Below, piece after piece: positions 8,228-17,476 of a stretch of 64,000 nucleotides of DNA. The notes under the pieces are model-generated. The model did not search any database. It was given only the letters and a program-made list of their open reading frames with translations, and was not told the origin of the DNA. Source of the stretch: Sulfobacillus thermotolerans (GTDB taxonomy: Bacteria; Bacillota; Sulfobacillia; Sulfobacillales; Sulfobacillaceae); the NCBI GenBank assembly GCA_002951815.1, contig CP019454.1, positions 2,914,001-2,978,000 on the forward strand, written 5' to 3'. Position numbers and translations under genes: made by a program. Positions within the stretch are counted from its first letter, which is position 1. Each line of letters starts with the position of its first letter.

Positions 8228-8686
8228 GTGGCCATGACCATCAATATTCCTGGCATCGGCAAACAAACCTATGAACACGTTGTCTTTGACCTTAATGGTA
8301 CCCTGGCTACCGATGGCCATATCAGCGAAACCTTGGCTATCGCCTTGCAGGAATTGAGCACGCACCTCGAGGTACATATTCTCACCGCCGGCACTCATGG
8401 CGGGGTGGACGTCATCGCTGGCATCACCGGGATTACTCCGGTCATGATTCAGACCGGCGAAGATAAAGAGCGCTACGTGCGGCGTTTAAGCCATGTCATC
8501 GCCGTCGGCAACGGCGCTGTCGATACGTTTATGCTCAACGCGGCGGACTTGTCTATTTGTGTCCTCGGGGAAGAAGGCGCTTATACCAAAACACTCATGG
8601 CGTCCGATATTGTCGTTCAAAGCGGCCAAGACGCGGTGGACTTGCTTCTGAAGCCCAACCGCTTAATCGCCACCTTACGTCTTTAA
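8228..8686 (+). CDS. HAD-family soluble P-type ATPase-like phosphohydrolase (COG4087)
   Basis: A 152-residue HAD protein resembling the free hydrolase domain of heavy-metal P-type ATPases. Motif I is DLNGTLATDG at residues 21-30; the Asn in place of the second Asp is normal for this group. LTAGT serves as motif II, a Lys in GEDKERYV as motif III, and VGNGAVDTFML as motif IV. No membrane segment is present, so it is cytosolic. Its substrate is not known. A GTG at 8228 is well placed after an AAGGGGGG site; an ATG two codons later is the alternative. Its stop overlaps the convergent methionine sulfoxide reductase stop. Confidence 0.8.
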   Translation: MAMTINIPGIGKQTYEHVVFDLNGTLATDGHISETLAIALQELSTHLEVHILTAGTHGGVDVIAGITGITPVMIQTGEDKERYVRRLSHVIAVGNGAVDTFMLNAADLSICVLGEEGAYTKTLMASDIVVQSGQDAVDLLLKPNRLIATLRL

Positions 8687-9180
8687 AACGTGCGCATCGA
8701 GGACCAATTTTTGCTCAACAGCGCCGCGATGCTCTCAAGCAGGAACTGGTCCTCCGCTTGAAATCTGTCTAAAATCGGCGCATCCACATCTAACACCGCC
8801 ACCACGTCATGACTATCTCTAATAGGCACCACAATTTCTGACCGGCTCGCCTTGTCACAAGCGATATGTCCGGGGAACTGATCCACGTCGGGCACCACAA
8901 TCGTCTTCCCTTGTTGGGCACAAGTGCCCACCACGCCTGACCCCAAGGCAATGCGCGTACACGCAATCTGGCCTTGAAACGGCCCTAGTACTCCCTCTTG
9001 CGTGCCAGGGGCAAAGAGATAAAAACCAGCCCAATTAATCCTAGGCAAATATTGTCCAATCAAGGCCGATATGTTCGCTAACGTGGCGATACGGTCAGAC
9101 TCCCCTTCAATAATAGCCTGCGCAAAAGCAATCACCTCATGAGGCGTTGCTGCGTCGCTCACGGTGTTTTCAAATTCCAT
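8683..9180 (-). CDS. Free methionine-(R)-sulfoxide reductase, GAF domain
   Basis: A 165-residue single GAF domain of the fRMsr (YebR/YtsP) type, which reduces free methionine-R-sulfoxide using active-site cysteines and thioredoxin. The three characteristic Cys are at 74 (QIACTRI), 87 (VVGTCAQ) and 108 (GHIACDKASRSEIVVP); INWAGFYLF and LDVDAP are also typical. I chose the ATG at 9180 because AAGGAGGG lies seven bases upstream; the longer frame would place this site inside the coding region. It is a stand-alone oxidative-damage repair gene. Confidence 0.9.
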   Translation of the reverse strand: MEFENTVSDAATPHEVIAFAQAIIEGESDRIATLANISALIGQYLPRINWAGFYLFAPGTQEGVLGPFQGQIACTRIALGSGVVGTCAQQGKTIVVPDVDQFPGHIACDKASRSEIVVPIRDSHDVVAVLDVDAPILDRFQAEDQFLLESIAALLSKNWSSMRTF

Positions 9181-9317
9181 AGAGCAACCCTCCTTGCCTC
9201 GAATCAACGAGTCATTCTAGCATAGGATCGAATGTCTTGGCACCAATCGACGCACATAGCCAACTCCAGTGCAATTTTGTACAATACCTTTATCATGTTG
9301 TCAGTTAAGGGAGGGCC

Positions 9318-11045
9318 TTGGTGGACCGTCTACCTCTTATTGTTCAATCAGACCGCACCTTATTACTTGAAGTCGATAACGCCCTGTTTGAGGAAGCACG
9401 CGATAGTTTGGTAGGATTTGCTGAGCTTGTCAAAAGCCCGGAACACGTTCACACCTACCGAGTCAGTTCCTTATCGTTGTGGAATGCCGTAGCCTCTGGG
9501 ATGACAACGGCCACAATCTTAGACAGACTCACGCGATTTTCGCAATATCCCGTTCCTCAGGAAGTTATCACCTTTATTGAGGACCAAGGACGCCGCTATG
9601 GCAAACTCCGTCTGGAAATCTCTCCAGACGGCCACGGCTTGTGGTTGACATCGGACGACTCCCATTTGTTGACGCAGTTGACCCATCAAAAGGCGGTGCA
9701 GCCGTATTTAGGCGAAGCCTTGCACCCTGGATACCGCATTGATCCCAGCCACCGGGGCCTCCTAAAGCAAGCCTTGGCCAAAATCGGCTGGCCGGCCGAT
9801 GACCGCGCGGGCTATTCGCCGGGCCTCCCCTTGACCATCGCCTTACGTGAGCGTGAGCCAAATGGTCAACCATTTACTTTACGCCATTACCAGCAAGATG
9901 CTATTCGTGCTTTTTGGGGAGACGGAGGGATTGACCGCGGTAGTGGTGTAGTGGTCCTGCCATGTGGCGCGGGAAAGACGATGGTTGGCATTGGCGCCAT
10001 GGAGAAGGTCCAGGCCCACACGCTGATTTTGACCACGTCTGTTGCGTCCTTACACCAATGGCGTGACGAATTGCTGCACAAGACCACGCTGACCCCCGAA
10101 GAGATTGGCGAATACAGCGCGCGCACCAAGGTGATCCGCCCTGTGACCTTGACTACCTATCAAATTCTTAGCCACCGCCAAAAGGGAGAATTTGTGCACT
10201 TTGCGGCCCTTGATGACCATGATTGGGGCTTAATTATCTACGACGAAGTGCATCTACTGCCTGCGCCCGTATTTCGTCTGACAGCGAGTTTGCAAGCCCG
10301 CCGCCGTTTGGGATTAACCGCTACGTTGATTCGTGAAGACGGCCGCGCTGACGATGTCTTCTCCCTTATTGGCCCCAAACGGTTTGACATGCCGTGGAAA
10401 GATCTCGAAGCTCAGGGCTGGATCGCCGAAGCCGCCTGCCGAGAAATCCGCGTACGGTTACCCGAGTCCTGGCGAGAACGCTATGCAATGGCTGAAGACC
10501 AAGATCGGGCGCGCATTGCAGCATCCAATCCTGCAAAGGTTGGGGCCTTACATACATTATTGGCAGAACATCAAGACGATCATATTCTCATTATTGGCCA
10601 ATACCTTGACCAATTGGAGGCCATTCATCAGGAAATTGGCGCCCCTCTCATCACGGGGCAAACGCCTACGGCCGTGCGTGAAGAGCTCTATCAAAAATTT
10701 CGGTCAGGTGAAGTGCCGGTGCTCATCGTCTCGAAGGTCGCGAACTTTTCTATCGATTTGCCAGACGCCAACGTGGCCATCCAAGTGTCTGGGGCATTCG
10801 GATCGCGCCAAGAAGAGGCGCAGCGTCTTGGCCGCATTTTGCGTCCCAAAAAGGACGGAGGTATGGCCACCTTTTATAGCTTAGTCACAGAGGATACCAA
10901 GGAGCAAGATTTTGCCCAAAAACGCCAGCTGTTTTTATGTGAGCAAGGCTACCGCTATGACATTGCCCATGCCGATGAAACAGGCGCTCCGGCAAAGACA
11001 AACCAGGCCCCTGTCATTCCGTTTCCAGGAGGTCTGCGCTCGTGA
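9318..11045 (+). CDS. XPB-type DNA repair helicase
   Basis: A 575-residue superfamily 2 helicase resembling bacterial XPB/Rad25. The N-terminal 190 residues form the XPB damage-recognition-like region. Walker A LPCGAGKT is near residue 214 and DEVH near 308, followed by LGLTATLIREDG and the C-terminal helicase lobe with QEEAQRLGRILRP (motif VI). XPB proteins unwind DNA with 3'-to-5' polarity; in bacteria the pathway role is unclear. The start may be TTG at 9318 or GTG at 9321, both behind AAGGGAGGG. It overlaps the next gene by four bases, indicating an operon with its partner. Confidence 0.9.
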   Translation: MVDRLPLIVQSDRTLLLEVDNALFEEARDSLVGFAELVKSPEHVHTYRVSSLSLWNAVASGMTTATILDRLTRFSQYPVPQEVITFIEDQGRRYGKLRLEISPDGHGLWLTSDDSHLLTQLTHQKAVQPYLGEALHPGYRIDPSHRGLLKQALAKIGWPADDRAGYSPGLPLTIALREREPNGQPFTLRHYQQDAIRAFWGDGGIDRGSGVVVLPCGAGKTMVGIGAMEKVQAHTLILTTSVASLHQWRDELLHKTTLTPEEIGEYSARTKVIRPVTLTTYQILSHRQKGEFVHFAALDDHDWGLIIYDEVHLLPAPVFRLTASLQARRRLGLTATLIREDGRADDVFSLIGPKRFDMPWKDLEAQGWIAEAACREIRVRLPESWRERYAMAEDQDRARIAASNPAKVGALHTLLAEHQDDHILIIGQYLDQLEAIHQEIGAPLITGQTPTAVREELYQKFRSGEVPVLIVSKVANFSIDLPDANVAIQVSGAFGSRQEEAQRLGRILRPKKDGGMATFYSLVTEDTKEQDFAQKRQLFLCEQGYRYDIAHADETGAPAKTNQAPVIPFPGGLRS

Positions 11046-12703
11046 GTGTGACATCCCTCGTTGGAATTCTTGATCGACTAGACCCACAAACGCTCTATAG
11101 ATTGTTCGAACAATACCACCTAAGTCAGCAAGATCTTTTTGGTTGGCTGTTAAATCCTGTTCGTGTGGACGACGTTATGCATACCTTCAGCCCAGACGAA
11201 TTAGCAGATCTCCGGTCTTATCTGCTTCAAGCAGAGCACATGCGCAGTCCTTTAAGCAAATTGGCTCACGGCAGAAACTTGGCGAAGAATTTAGGGGAGA
11301 CTCTCATCGCCTTTACCTTGCGCGATACCTATGCGCGCGATGTCATTCCCTTTGACTACTTTCCTCTGTTGTTGCCACATGTTTTCGAGTTGCCCAAGAC
11401 CTTGCGCTCCGCCGAACGCAGCCCCAGAAACGCTCCCACTTACGGATTCGAAGCCTTGTTGCCGTTGTTTCACCTAGTCACCGAAGCCCGCCGCGAGCCT
11501 TTGCCGCAAACCAATTCGGGCCAGCTGTATCGGCGCACCATCGGGAAAATGAGGAAAGTCCTTCCCCCTTGGATCAGCGCTGAAATGCTAGATAGTGCCG
11601 CTAACTTAGCCTATTACTTTCGACTGGTCACACTGTCTGGGGACGGATCATTGGTTGCCACGTCTGAAGCAACGAATTTTTTTTCGCACCCGACCCCACA
11701 AATTTTGAGTTTCATTATGCAGTGGGCGCTGGATCATCATAATCTGTTTCTTGTGGTGATTACAGCCTTGGCAGCCGTATTAGACCCCGACGAATGGCTC
11801 GATACGCAAGCGGTGTTAAAGTGGGGAAAAGCGCTTAAGATCCCAGGAGCCTACGATTCTTATAGCCTCGAATATTCCCTGACAAGCCTTATTGCCGCCG
11901 GCATTTGGGAGAATCACGGCCGCTTCTTAGGACGATTGACGGATGCTTATTATTACGGAGGATTTCGCCAGCAACTGTTAGCTGAGAAAGAGCGAACCCT
12001 GCTGATTGAACCCACGGGCGATGTGTTAGCTCCTCCGGAAACCTCCCCCTACGTTTTATGGACAATCAGCAGCATGGCGCAATTGGTGAAATATGATTTG
12101 ATGACGGTTTACCACATTGACCGCCCTGCCATTTCCCAAGCCGTTATGCAGCAATGGGATGCCACCACCTATCTCGCTGATTTAAGGCACATGGCGCGCG
12201 TCGATATTCCCACCAACTTGCAGCACAATATCCAAGACTGGTTCAAACAGTTGACGCGTCACCGGCTATTGCATGCAACCCTTTTGCACAGCGAAGATAC
12301 CAAGGATTCTGTGGCAGCTGAGAAAATTCTGCAGCACTTTGTAATCGCCCGCCTATCGCCGACCGATCTCATTGTCCGGGCGGATAACCGCAAAGCCTTA
12401 TTCAAAGCACTCGAACAATCGGGAGTCCCCGTCATCCCCCACATCGAAGAATATGACGACCCAGATGATTTAGCCTATGACGACTTTTTAACCACACCGT
12501 TTGACAGCACCTTGCACCGCGCTTTGGTTCGCGCCTTAAGAGGGCAACAGTGGGTGGTCATTCAACATATTGGCGACAAGAACCCAGTACGCCTATTGCC
12601 CATTCATATCACGCTCATGAACGTAGAAGGCGTCCTTGAGAATCGCGATATTGTCACAATCCCCTTGCCGGACATTCAAACCGTAGAGGTTGTTCCCTCA
12701 TGA
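11042..12703 (+). CDS. XPB-associated helicase partner protein
   Basis: A 553-residue protein of the helicase-associated (XPB/Ssl2 N-terminal-like) group often found beside bacterial XPB genes. I see no ATPase motif. Residues 380-500 resemble the domain linked to XPB in this family. The N-terminal part is alpha-helical without a recognised domain. It starts at a GTG overlapping the helicase stop and ends overlapping the kelch-protein start, so all three are translated as one unit. A role as regulator or loader of the helicase is inferred from conserved pairing only. Confidence 0.65.
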   Translation: MSVTSLVGILDRLDPQTLYRLFEQYHLSQQDLFGWLLNPVRVDDVMHTFSPDELADLRSYLLQAEHMRSPLSKLAHGRNLAKNLGETLIAFTLRDTYARDVIPFDYFPLLLPHVFELPKTLRSAERSPRNAPTYGFEALLPLFHLVTEARREPLPQTNSGQLYRRTIGKMRKVLPPWISAEMLDSAANLAYYFRLVTLSGDGSLVATSEATNFFSHPTPQILSFIMQWALDHHNLFLVVITALAAVLDPDEWLDTQAVLKWGKALKIPGAYDSYSLEYSLTSLIAAGIWENHGRFLGRLTDAYYYGGFRQQLLAEKERTLLIEPTGDVLAPPETSPYVLWTISSMAQLVKYDLMTVYHIDRPAISQAVMQQWDATTYLADLRHMARVDIPTNLQHNIQDWFKQLTRHRLLHATLLHSEDTKDSVAAEKILQHFVIARLSPTDLIVRADNRKALFKALEQSGVPVIPHIEEYDDPDDLAYDDFLTTPFDSTLHRALVRALRGQQWVVIQHIGDKNPVRLLPIHITLMNVEGVLENRDIVTIPLPDIQTVEVVPS

Positions 12704-13725
12704 CGCACCGGTTTTCTAAGCGGCGCATTAAGCCTCGGTTTTTTGTGTTTGTGCTCGCGGTGATAGGCGTAGCCGGATGGGGTGTGCATCTTCTAAGCTT
12801 TCGCCCCAGCCGCATCGTAAACGCATCACAGCGTATGCACCAAGGATCCCTAACCCCTTCCCTCATCCAAAGCTGGCCGACCACCCGTCAACTCCAGGCC
12901 ACAAGCTTTGATCTTCCCCAACCCTTATGGGGATTTGCTTCGCTTGCTCAAGGCTCTCTTTTAGAGATGGCAGGCGGCCACAATTCTCAAGGGCTGAGCT
13001 CATTCTCCGCCACGATTACCCCTCAAGGACTCATCCAAGGCCCTTCGGGCACTTTCGCGCGAGGAAGCTTCATGCTGGTTTCGCATGGTCATTTCATTGT
13101 CGCAGGCGGCGTTGAACACGCGCAGCCCATCACTGCCGGAGTTGCTGTCGCTAGTGGACACACCGTACCCCATGTGTTGCCTGAAGCGTTAGCCTATGCG
13201 GGAACCGCTATAGGGCCCCACGGATCAACATGGATAGTGGGAGGGCAAAGCACCCCAAGCCTCTCTCGCCTCATCTGGCATCTTCACCGGGGACACTTTA
13301 GCGTTTGGGGTCATCTGCCACTCGCCGTTGAAAACCCTGCCATAGCCGTATCTCGGCAGTTTCTTGTGGTCGCTGGGGGTCTCACCACTCAAGGGCAGGA
13401 CAACCCCGACATTTGGATTTTTGCAAGGGACACCCATCGTCTGGTAGCGACCTTGCGGTTGCCATCCGGCCTCGAAAACGCTCAATTAGTTTCTATCCGA
13501 GGCAATTTTTGGCTCTTAGGCGGGACGCACGGTACTTCGCCTTTGAGCACCATCTGGCTTATTCATCACCAACACCTCTACCGTGCCTCCGTCACGCTCC
13601 CGACGCCGCTATCGGGCTTTGGAACCTTCGTTCGTGGGTCGGTCATATGGCTCGTAGGCGGTATGACCCCTCATGGACCTACAAATCACATCGAAGGCTT
13701 ACGCCTTGTACCCCATCACCAATAA
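12700..13725 (+). CDS. Membrane-anchored kelch-like beta-propeller protein
   Basis: A 341-residue protein with a basic N-terminus (FSKRRIKPR), one hydrophobic segment at about residues 13-32, then an extracytoplasmic domain. At least six kelch-like blades are visible by their Gly-Gly turns: AGGHN, VAGGVE, VGGQST, VAGGLTTQ, LLGGTHG and LVGGMTPH. There is no Lys after residue 11 and about 20 His, an unusual composition that may suit acid exposure. Function is unknown. The start overlaps the XPB-partner stop by four bases, which is odd for a surface protein. Confidence 0.7.
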   Translation: MTHRFSKRRIKPRFFVFVLAVIGVAGWGVHLLSFRPSRIVNASQRMHQGSLTPSLIQSWPTTRQLQATSFDLPQPLWGFASLAQGSLLEMAGGHNSQGLSSFSATITPQGLIQGPSGTFARGSFMLVSHGHFIVAGGVEHAQPITAGVAVASGHTVPHVLPEALAYAGTAIGPHGSTWIVGGQSTPSLSRLIWHLHRGHFSVWGHLPLAVENPAIAVSRQFLVVAGGLTTQGQDNPDIWIFARDTHRLVATLRLPSGLENAQLVSIRGNFWLLGGTHGTSPLSTIWLIHHQHLYRASVTLPTPLSGFGTFVRGSVIWLVGGMTPHGPTNHIEGLRLVPHHQ

Positions 13726-13733
13726 GCTGGTCT

Positions 13734-14927
13734 TTAGACGGCTTCGATCACACACGCAATCCCCTGCCCACCCCCAATGCAAAGTGACGCAAGGCCAAAC
13801 TGTTGATGACGACGGCGCATCTCCAGGGCTAGCGTGAGAAGCAAGCGTGCGCCGGAAGCGCCGACGGGATGCCCTAACGCAATAGCGCCGCCATTGACGT
13901 TGGTTTTGTCTCGGTCAAGCCCTAGTTCTTGTTCGACGGCTAAATACTGGGAAGCAAACGCTTCATTGATTTCGACGAGCCCCACGTCTTCAATATCAAG
14001 CCCGGCATTTTCCAGGGCAATACGAGAGGCAGGAACGGGGCCAATGCCCATAATCCGGGGGTCGACCCCCGCAACGCCGTAGCTGACAATCCGAGCCAAA
14101 GGGCGCAATCCATGGGCCTGCACAAAATCACCGGTCGCTAAAACCAACATGGCGCTACCGTCGTTGATACCCGATGCATTGCCGGCCGTGACCGTACCGG
14201 GTGTCTTAAAGGCTGGCTTCAGGCGCGCCAACGTTTCGACAGTCGTCCCCGGACGCATGTGCTCATCAAGAGCAAACTCCGTGATTTGTCCTTTGACGCG
14301 CACTGGCACGGGAACAATTTCTTCTTGCAAAAGCCCCGACACCTGCGCCTGGTAGGCCCTTGCTTGACTCAGCGCCGCATAGGCATCTTGGGCTTCCCGC
14401 GTGATGCCATATTGTTCTGCGAGATTTTCAGCCGTCGCTCCCATCCCTAAACCGCACCCCATATCCGTAAGCACATCAAGCAACCCGTCGGTCAACACCG
14501 GCGCCCCAGCCTTGACGCCAAACCGACTATTGCGGAGGTGAAAAGGCGCTTGACTCATATTCTCCGTTCCTCCTGCCAGAGCCACCTGCCCTTCTCCAAG
14601 CACGAGAGATTGCGCGGCCGATATGGCAGCTTGCAGACCCGACCCGCACAGGCGATTGACCGTCAAAGCCGGGGCGCTTATAGCCATACCCGCATTAAGC
14701 GCGACGTGGCGCGCGGTATATGCCGCATCGGGACTGGAAGGCAGCACGTTGCCAACAATCGCAAAATCCATGTGAGCCGGCTCTAACCCCGCACGCCGGA
14801 TCGCTTCTTCTGCCGCAATACGTCCAAGTTCTGTCGAATCGATGTCTTTTAGCGTGCCACCGTAGGTTCCAAATGGCGTACGCGCTCCCGCTAATAAATA
14901 GATTTCGGTTGACCGAGAAACCAGCAT
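13734..14927 (-). CDS. Acetyl-CoA C-acetyltransferase (thiolase)
   Basis: A 397-residue type II thiolase that condenses two acetyl-CoA to acetoacetyl-CoA, or cleaves 3-ketoacyl-CoA. The nucleophilic Cys is near residue 94 (NRLCGSGLQ). The C-terminal NEAFA, GGAIALGHPVGASG (catalytic His) and CIGGGQG (second Cys) motifs are intact. I chose the ATG at 14927, which has AGAAGAGG upstream and gives the normal family length; an earlier start adds 25 residues without homology. It stands alone between the kelch gene and a divergent flavin reductase, so its direction of use in fatty acid or ketone metabolism is not shown. Confidence 0.92.
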   Translation of the reverse strand: MLVSRSTEIYLLAGARTPFGTYGGTLKDIDSTELGRIAAEEAIRRAGLEPAHMDFAIVGNVLPSSPDAAYTARHVALNAGMAISAPALTVNRLCGSGLQAAISAAQSLVLGEGQVALAGGTENMSQAPFHLRNSRFGVKAGAPVLTDGLLDVLTDMGCGLGMGATAENLAEQYGITREAQDAYAALSQARAYQAQVSGLLQEEIVPVPVRVKGQITEFALDEHMRPGTTVETLARLKPAFKTPGTVTAGNASGINDGSAMLVLATGDFVQAHGLRPLARIVSYGVAGVDPRIMGIGPVPASRIALENAGLDIEDVGLVEINEAFASQYLAVEQELGLDRDKTNVNGGAIALGHPVGASGARLLLTLALEMRRRHQQFGLASLCIGGGQGIACVIEAV

Positions 14928-15025
14928 CGCGCACCTCTTCTCTGCCCGCTCACCCCATGTCCGCGGGTTTTCATTTCGTTGAGCCCATGATACCATGATC
15001 ATGTCAGCTAGAAAGGACTATCACG

Positions 15026-15526
15026 GTGAATAGCCAACTTTTCCGAAAAACTATGGGACATTTTGCCACAGGGGTTAGCGTCATTTTGGCCGAATTGACG
15101 CCCGATTTGCATGCCATGACGGCGAACTCCTTGACATCGGTGTCATTGGATCCGCCGCTGATTTTGGTATCAGTCGATCATAACGCCCGCATGCACACGG
15201 CCATGACACTGGGGGCTCCTTTTACCGTAAATATTTTAAAGGCCTCCCAGAGTCAACTGAGTACCCGCTTTGCCAACCCGCACCCTCCGGCTAATCTCTT
15301 TGAAAATCTCACGCTGATTCCAGCGCCTCACGGCATTCCCTATCTCGCCGCAGCACTGGCCTATATCGCCTGCCGCGTTGAGGCGATCTACCCTGGGGGC
15401 GACCATTCTGTCGTGCTCGGCCGCGTCGAGGACATGGCGGTATTATCGGAGGATCCTCCGCTACTGTTCTATCAAGGCCAGTACCGTACGCTGGAGCGCT
15501 TAGCCCCGCCCGGGCCGTTGACCTAG
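15026..15526 (+). CDS. Flavin reductase-like FMN-binding protein
   Basis: A 166-residue split-barrel flavin reductase of the HpaC/RutF type, which supplies reduced FMN or FAD to a partner monooxygenase. The opening FRKTMGHFATGVSVI, then TANSLTSVSLDPPLILVSVD, and a terminal YRTLER region are typical. It starts with GTG about eight bases after AAAGGA. No partner oxygenase of the two-component type is beside it; the nitronate monooxygenase further on uses its own FMN. The stop overlaps that of the convergent 89-residue gene. Confidence 0.85.
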   Translation: MNSQLFRKTMGHFATGVSVILAELTPDLHAMTANSLTSVSLDPPLILVSVDHNARMHTAMTLGAPFTVNILKASQSQLSTRFANPHPPANLFENLTLIPAPHGIPYLAAALAYIACRVEAIYPGGDHSVVLGRVEDMAVLSEDPPLLFYQGQYRTLERLAPPGPLT

Positions 15527-15792
15527 GCCGGCGGGGCCACAGGCAAATCCTCAAGGTCGTTTTCATCCAACACAATGCCCCCCAGCGGCAATACCCCGTT
15601 ATGACGGGCGATTTGCCGCGCAATCAAGGCGTCAATGACGGGTCGTAACAACTTGGGGCGATACGCCTTATAGCCCAACTTTGCTAGCGCCGCTTTCGGC
15701 ATGGTAATACGGCAATGCAATAAATCCACCGAGGTATTGGCAATCACAACATCTGGTCGAGACCGGTCTACACTGACCACGACGATATCCAT
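15523..15792 (-). CDS. Small protein of unknown function
   Basis: An 89-residue protein I do not recognise. It begins MDIVVVSVDRSRPDVVIAN, has a basic centre and an acidic, proline-rich C-terminus, and shows no membrane segment. The ATG lies three bases after the glycosyltransferase stop with an AGGCAGG site, so it is the last gene of the leftward operon. Tight coupling argues that it is real; a link to the glycosyltransferase is only positional. Confidence 0.6.
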   Translation of the reverse strand: MDIVVVSVDRSRPDVVIANTSVDLLHCRITMPKAALAKLGYKAYRPKLLRPVIDALIARQIARHNGVLPLGGIVLDENDLEDLPVAPPA

Positions 15793-15795
15793 CTT

Positions 15796-16836
15796 TTATC
15801 CTGCCTTTCGTTGCACTTGTCTGTAGAGCTCTTGTATCTGTCCTAAATTATGAGCAAAATCATACCGTTTGGCGACCCAAGCAGGCCCTTGCGCGCCCAA
15901 CAGACGAATCGCATCCGGATCTTTGACCGCTTGCTGTAGCACTTGCTGCCACAGACCCGGGACTTGGGGATCCACCAACAGGCCATTGACGTGGTCGTCA
16001 ATCACCTCACCCAGTCCCCCGATCCGGTGTGCGATAGCCGTTCGTCCCAAGGCCATCATTTCTAATGGCGCCACCCCAAATGATTCACGCCGTGACGCGT
16101 ATAAACCCACATCGGCCCATGCCAGTTCTTCTGGCAACCGAGACGCCGGTACGATGCCACGCCATTGCAGACGGTCATCCCAACTGGCGTCGTGCGCCAT
16201 TTGTCGCAACCTCTGCTCTTGACTGCCTGTACCCAACACCCGTCCCTGCCAAGGACCCTGGACATGGCGCAGCGCTTCAAAAATGATGTCAATCCCGTAC
16301 ACCGGCTCTAGTGCCTTATTGATAATAAAACGCAGGGGGCCAGTATTGGGCGCTTGAGGTCGAAACCGATTTAAGTCAATGCCAAACGGGATAATGGCAA
16401 TAGGTTTCGCGGTATATTGTTGGGTCACCTTTTGAAGATATTGGCTAGAAACCGTAATCGCATCGGCTCTTTGCAAAATCCATTGGACAAGACTTCGGGT
16501 GAGCCACCCACGACTGTGCGGAAAGCACTCAATATCGGCCCCCCATACAGACACGACCAGCGGGACGAGGTGCGCTGCAGCGCCTAAAAGCCCGTAATGG
16601 GAAAGATAGTGGGCATGCACCACGTCAGGTTGGAAAGCCATGACTTGCTTGCGAATTTGCCACACCGCCGCCGGCGTATCTAACCGCCCGCGGCGCGGAG
16701 GCGGCAAACGTCGAATGTCTCCAACCGGGCCCGAACGCTGTGACCAAGTCACCACACGATGCCCCTGCTCTTGGAGTCCTTGAATCCAGCGCTGGGTATG
16801 CACACTACCGGCATCCGCTAACAACGCAATTCGCAT
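15796..16836 (-). CDS. GT4-family glycosyltransferase
   Basis: A 346-residue GT-B fold glycosyltransferase. The N-terminal acceptor domain shows HTQRWIQGL and VVHAHYLSHYG. The C-terminal nucleotide-sugar domain has the retaining-enzyme E-x7-E motif as ESFGVAPLEMMALG near residue 250. No signal peptide or membrane helix is present. The donor and acceptor are unknown. The ATG directly follows the guanylate kinase stop and the gene is coupled to the downstream 89-residue gene. Confidence 0.85.
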   Translation of the reverse strand: MRIALLADAGSVHTQRWIQGLQEQGHRVVTWSQRSGPVGDIRRLPPPRRGRLDTPAAVWQIRKQVMAFQPDVVHAHYLSHYGLLGAAAHLVPLVVSVWGADIECFPHSRGWLTRSLVQWILQRADAITVSSQYLQKVTQQYTAKPIAIIPFGIDLNRFRPQAPNTGPLRFIINKALEPVYGIDIIFEALRHVQGPWQGRVLGTGSQEQRLRQMAHDASWDDRLQWRGIVPASRLPEELAWADVGLYASRRESFGVAPLEMMALGRTAIAHRIGGLGEVIDDHVNGLLVDPQVPGLWQQVLQQAVKDPDAIRLLGAQGPAWVAKRYDFAHNLGQIQELYRQVQRKAG

Positions 16837-17448
16837 TTAGCGCTCATCCTGCAACTGGTGCATCATATGGTCTAAGGCATATTGTCCCGATCGTCGAGCC
16901 CGCTCTACCGCAACAATCGCTTGCACCTGAGCGATGCAGACGCTTAAATCCGTATTTTGCACAATATAGTCATAGCTCTTCGCATGGCGCAACTGCTCCA
17001 CCGCATTATCCATCCGCGCTCCAAGGTTCGAGACAGCCGACCGTGCCACAATCCGGTTTTTCAGTTCGTCCAAACTGGGTGGTAACAGAAATATCGACAC
17101 AACACGGCGGTGCCGTTCCTGATATTTGAGCCGGCCTTTGTAATCAAGCTCAATAATTCCGTCATGGCCTTCCACAAACAGTTCGCGCGGCGACCCATAA
17201 AAATGATCGCGATAGACGTTTTCGTATTCAAAAATCTTCCCTTGTGCAATCAACTCCTGAAACTGTTCCGTCGTTACAAAACGGTAATCAAATCCATCCA
17301 CTTCCCCGTCTCGTGGCGCACGCGTCGTATACGTCACCACCTTACGCAAGGAGGGGTCGTCTGCTAGCAGCGCTTGCATCACCGACCCCTTGCCCGCACC
17401 TGAAGGGCCGGTAAAAATAAATAATATCGGTTCCACCATATCCTCCAT
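16837..17448 (-). CDS. gmk: Guanylate kinase family protein
   Basis: A 203-residue guanylate kinase that would phosphorylate GMP to GDP with ATP. It has the P-loop GPSGAGKGS (residues 14-22), the GMP-binding block TYTTRAPRDGEVDGFDY, EYENVYRDHFYGSP and an ELDYKG segment keeping the GMP-contacting Asp. The usual DVQG is DYKG here, and the gene is not next to rpoZ or remA as normal in Firmicutes. It may be the sole enzyme or a paralogue. An AGGAGG site precedes the ATG at 17448. It sits between a transporter and a glycosyltransferase in a leftward operon. Confidence 0.85.
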   Translation of the reverse strand: MEDMVEPILFIFTGPSGAGKGSVMQALLADDPSLRKVVTYTTRAPRDGEVDGFDYRFVTTEQFQELIAQGKIFEYENVYRDHFYGSPRELFVEGHDGIIELDYKGRLKYQERHRRVVSIFLLPPSLDELKNRIVARSAVSNLGARMDNAVEQLRHAKSYDYIVQNTDLSVCIAQVQAIVAVERARRSGQYALDHMMHQLQDER

Positions 17449-17476
17449 TATGAGCCTCCTGCTCGGCGCTCTTTGA

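Noticed and set aside
8228-8686. Loss of the second motif I Asp in the HAD protein
   Set aside because: Asn at this place is the normal state of the COG4087 group, so it is not a defect.
13413-13787. Open frame of 124 codons on the plus strand overlapping the kelch gene
   Set aside because: It lies in another frame of a clear beta-propeller protein, has no ribosome site, and runs into the convergent thiolase gene.
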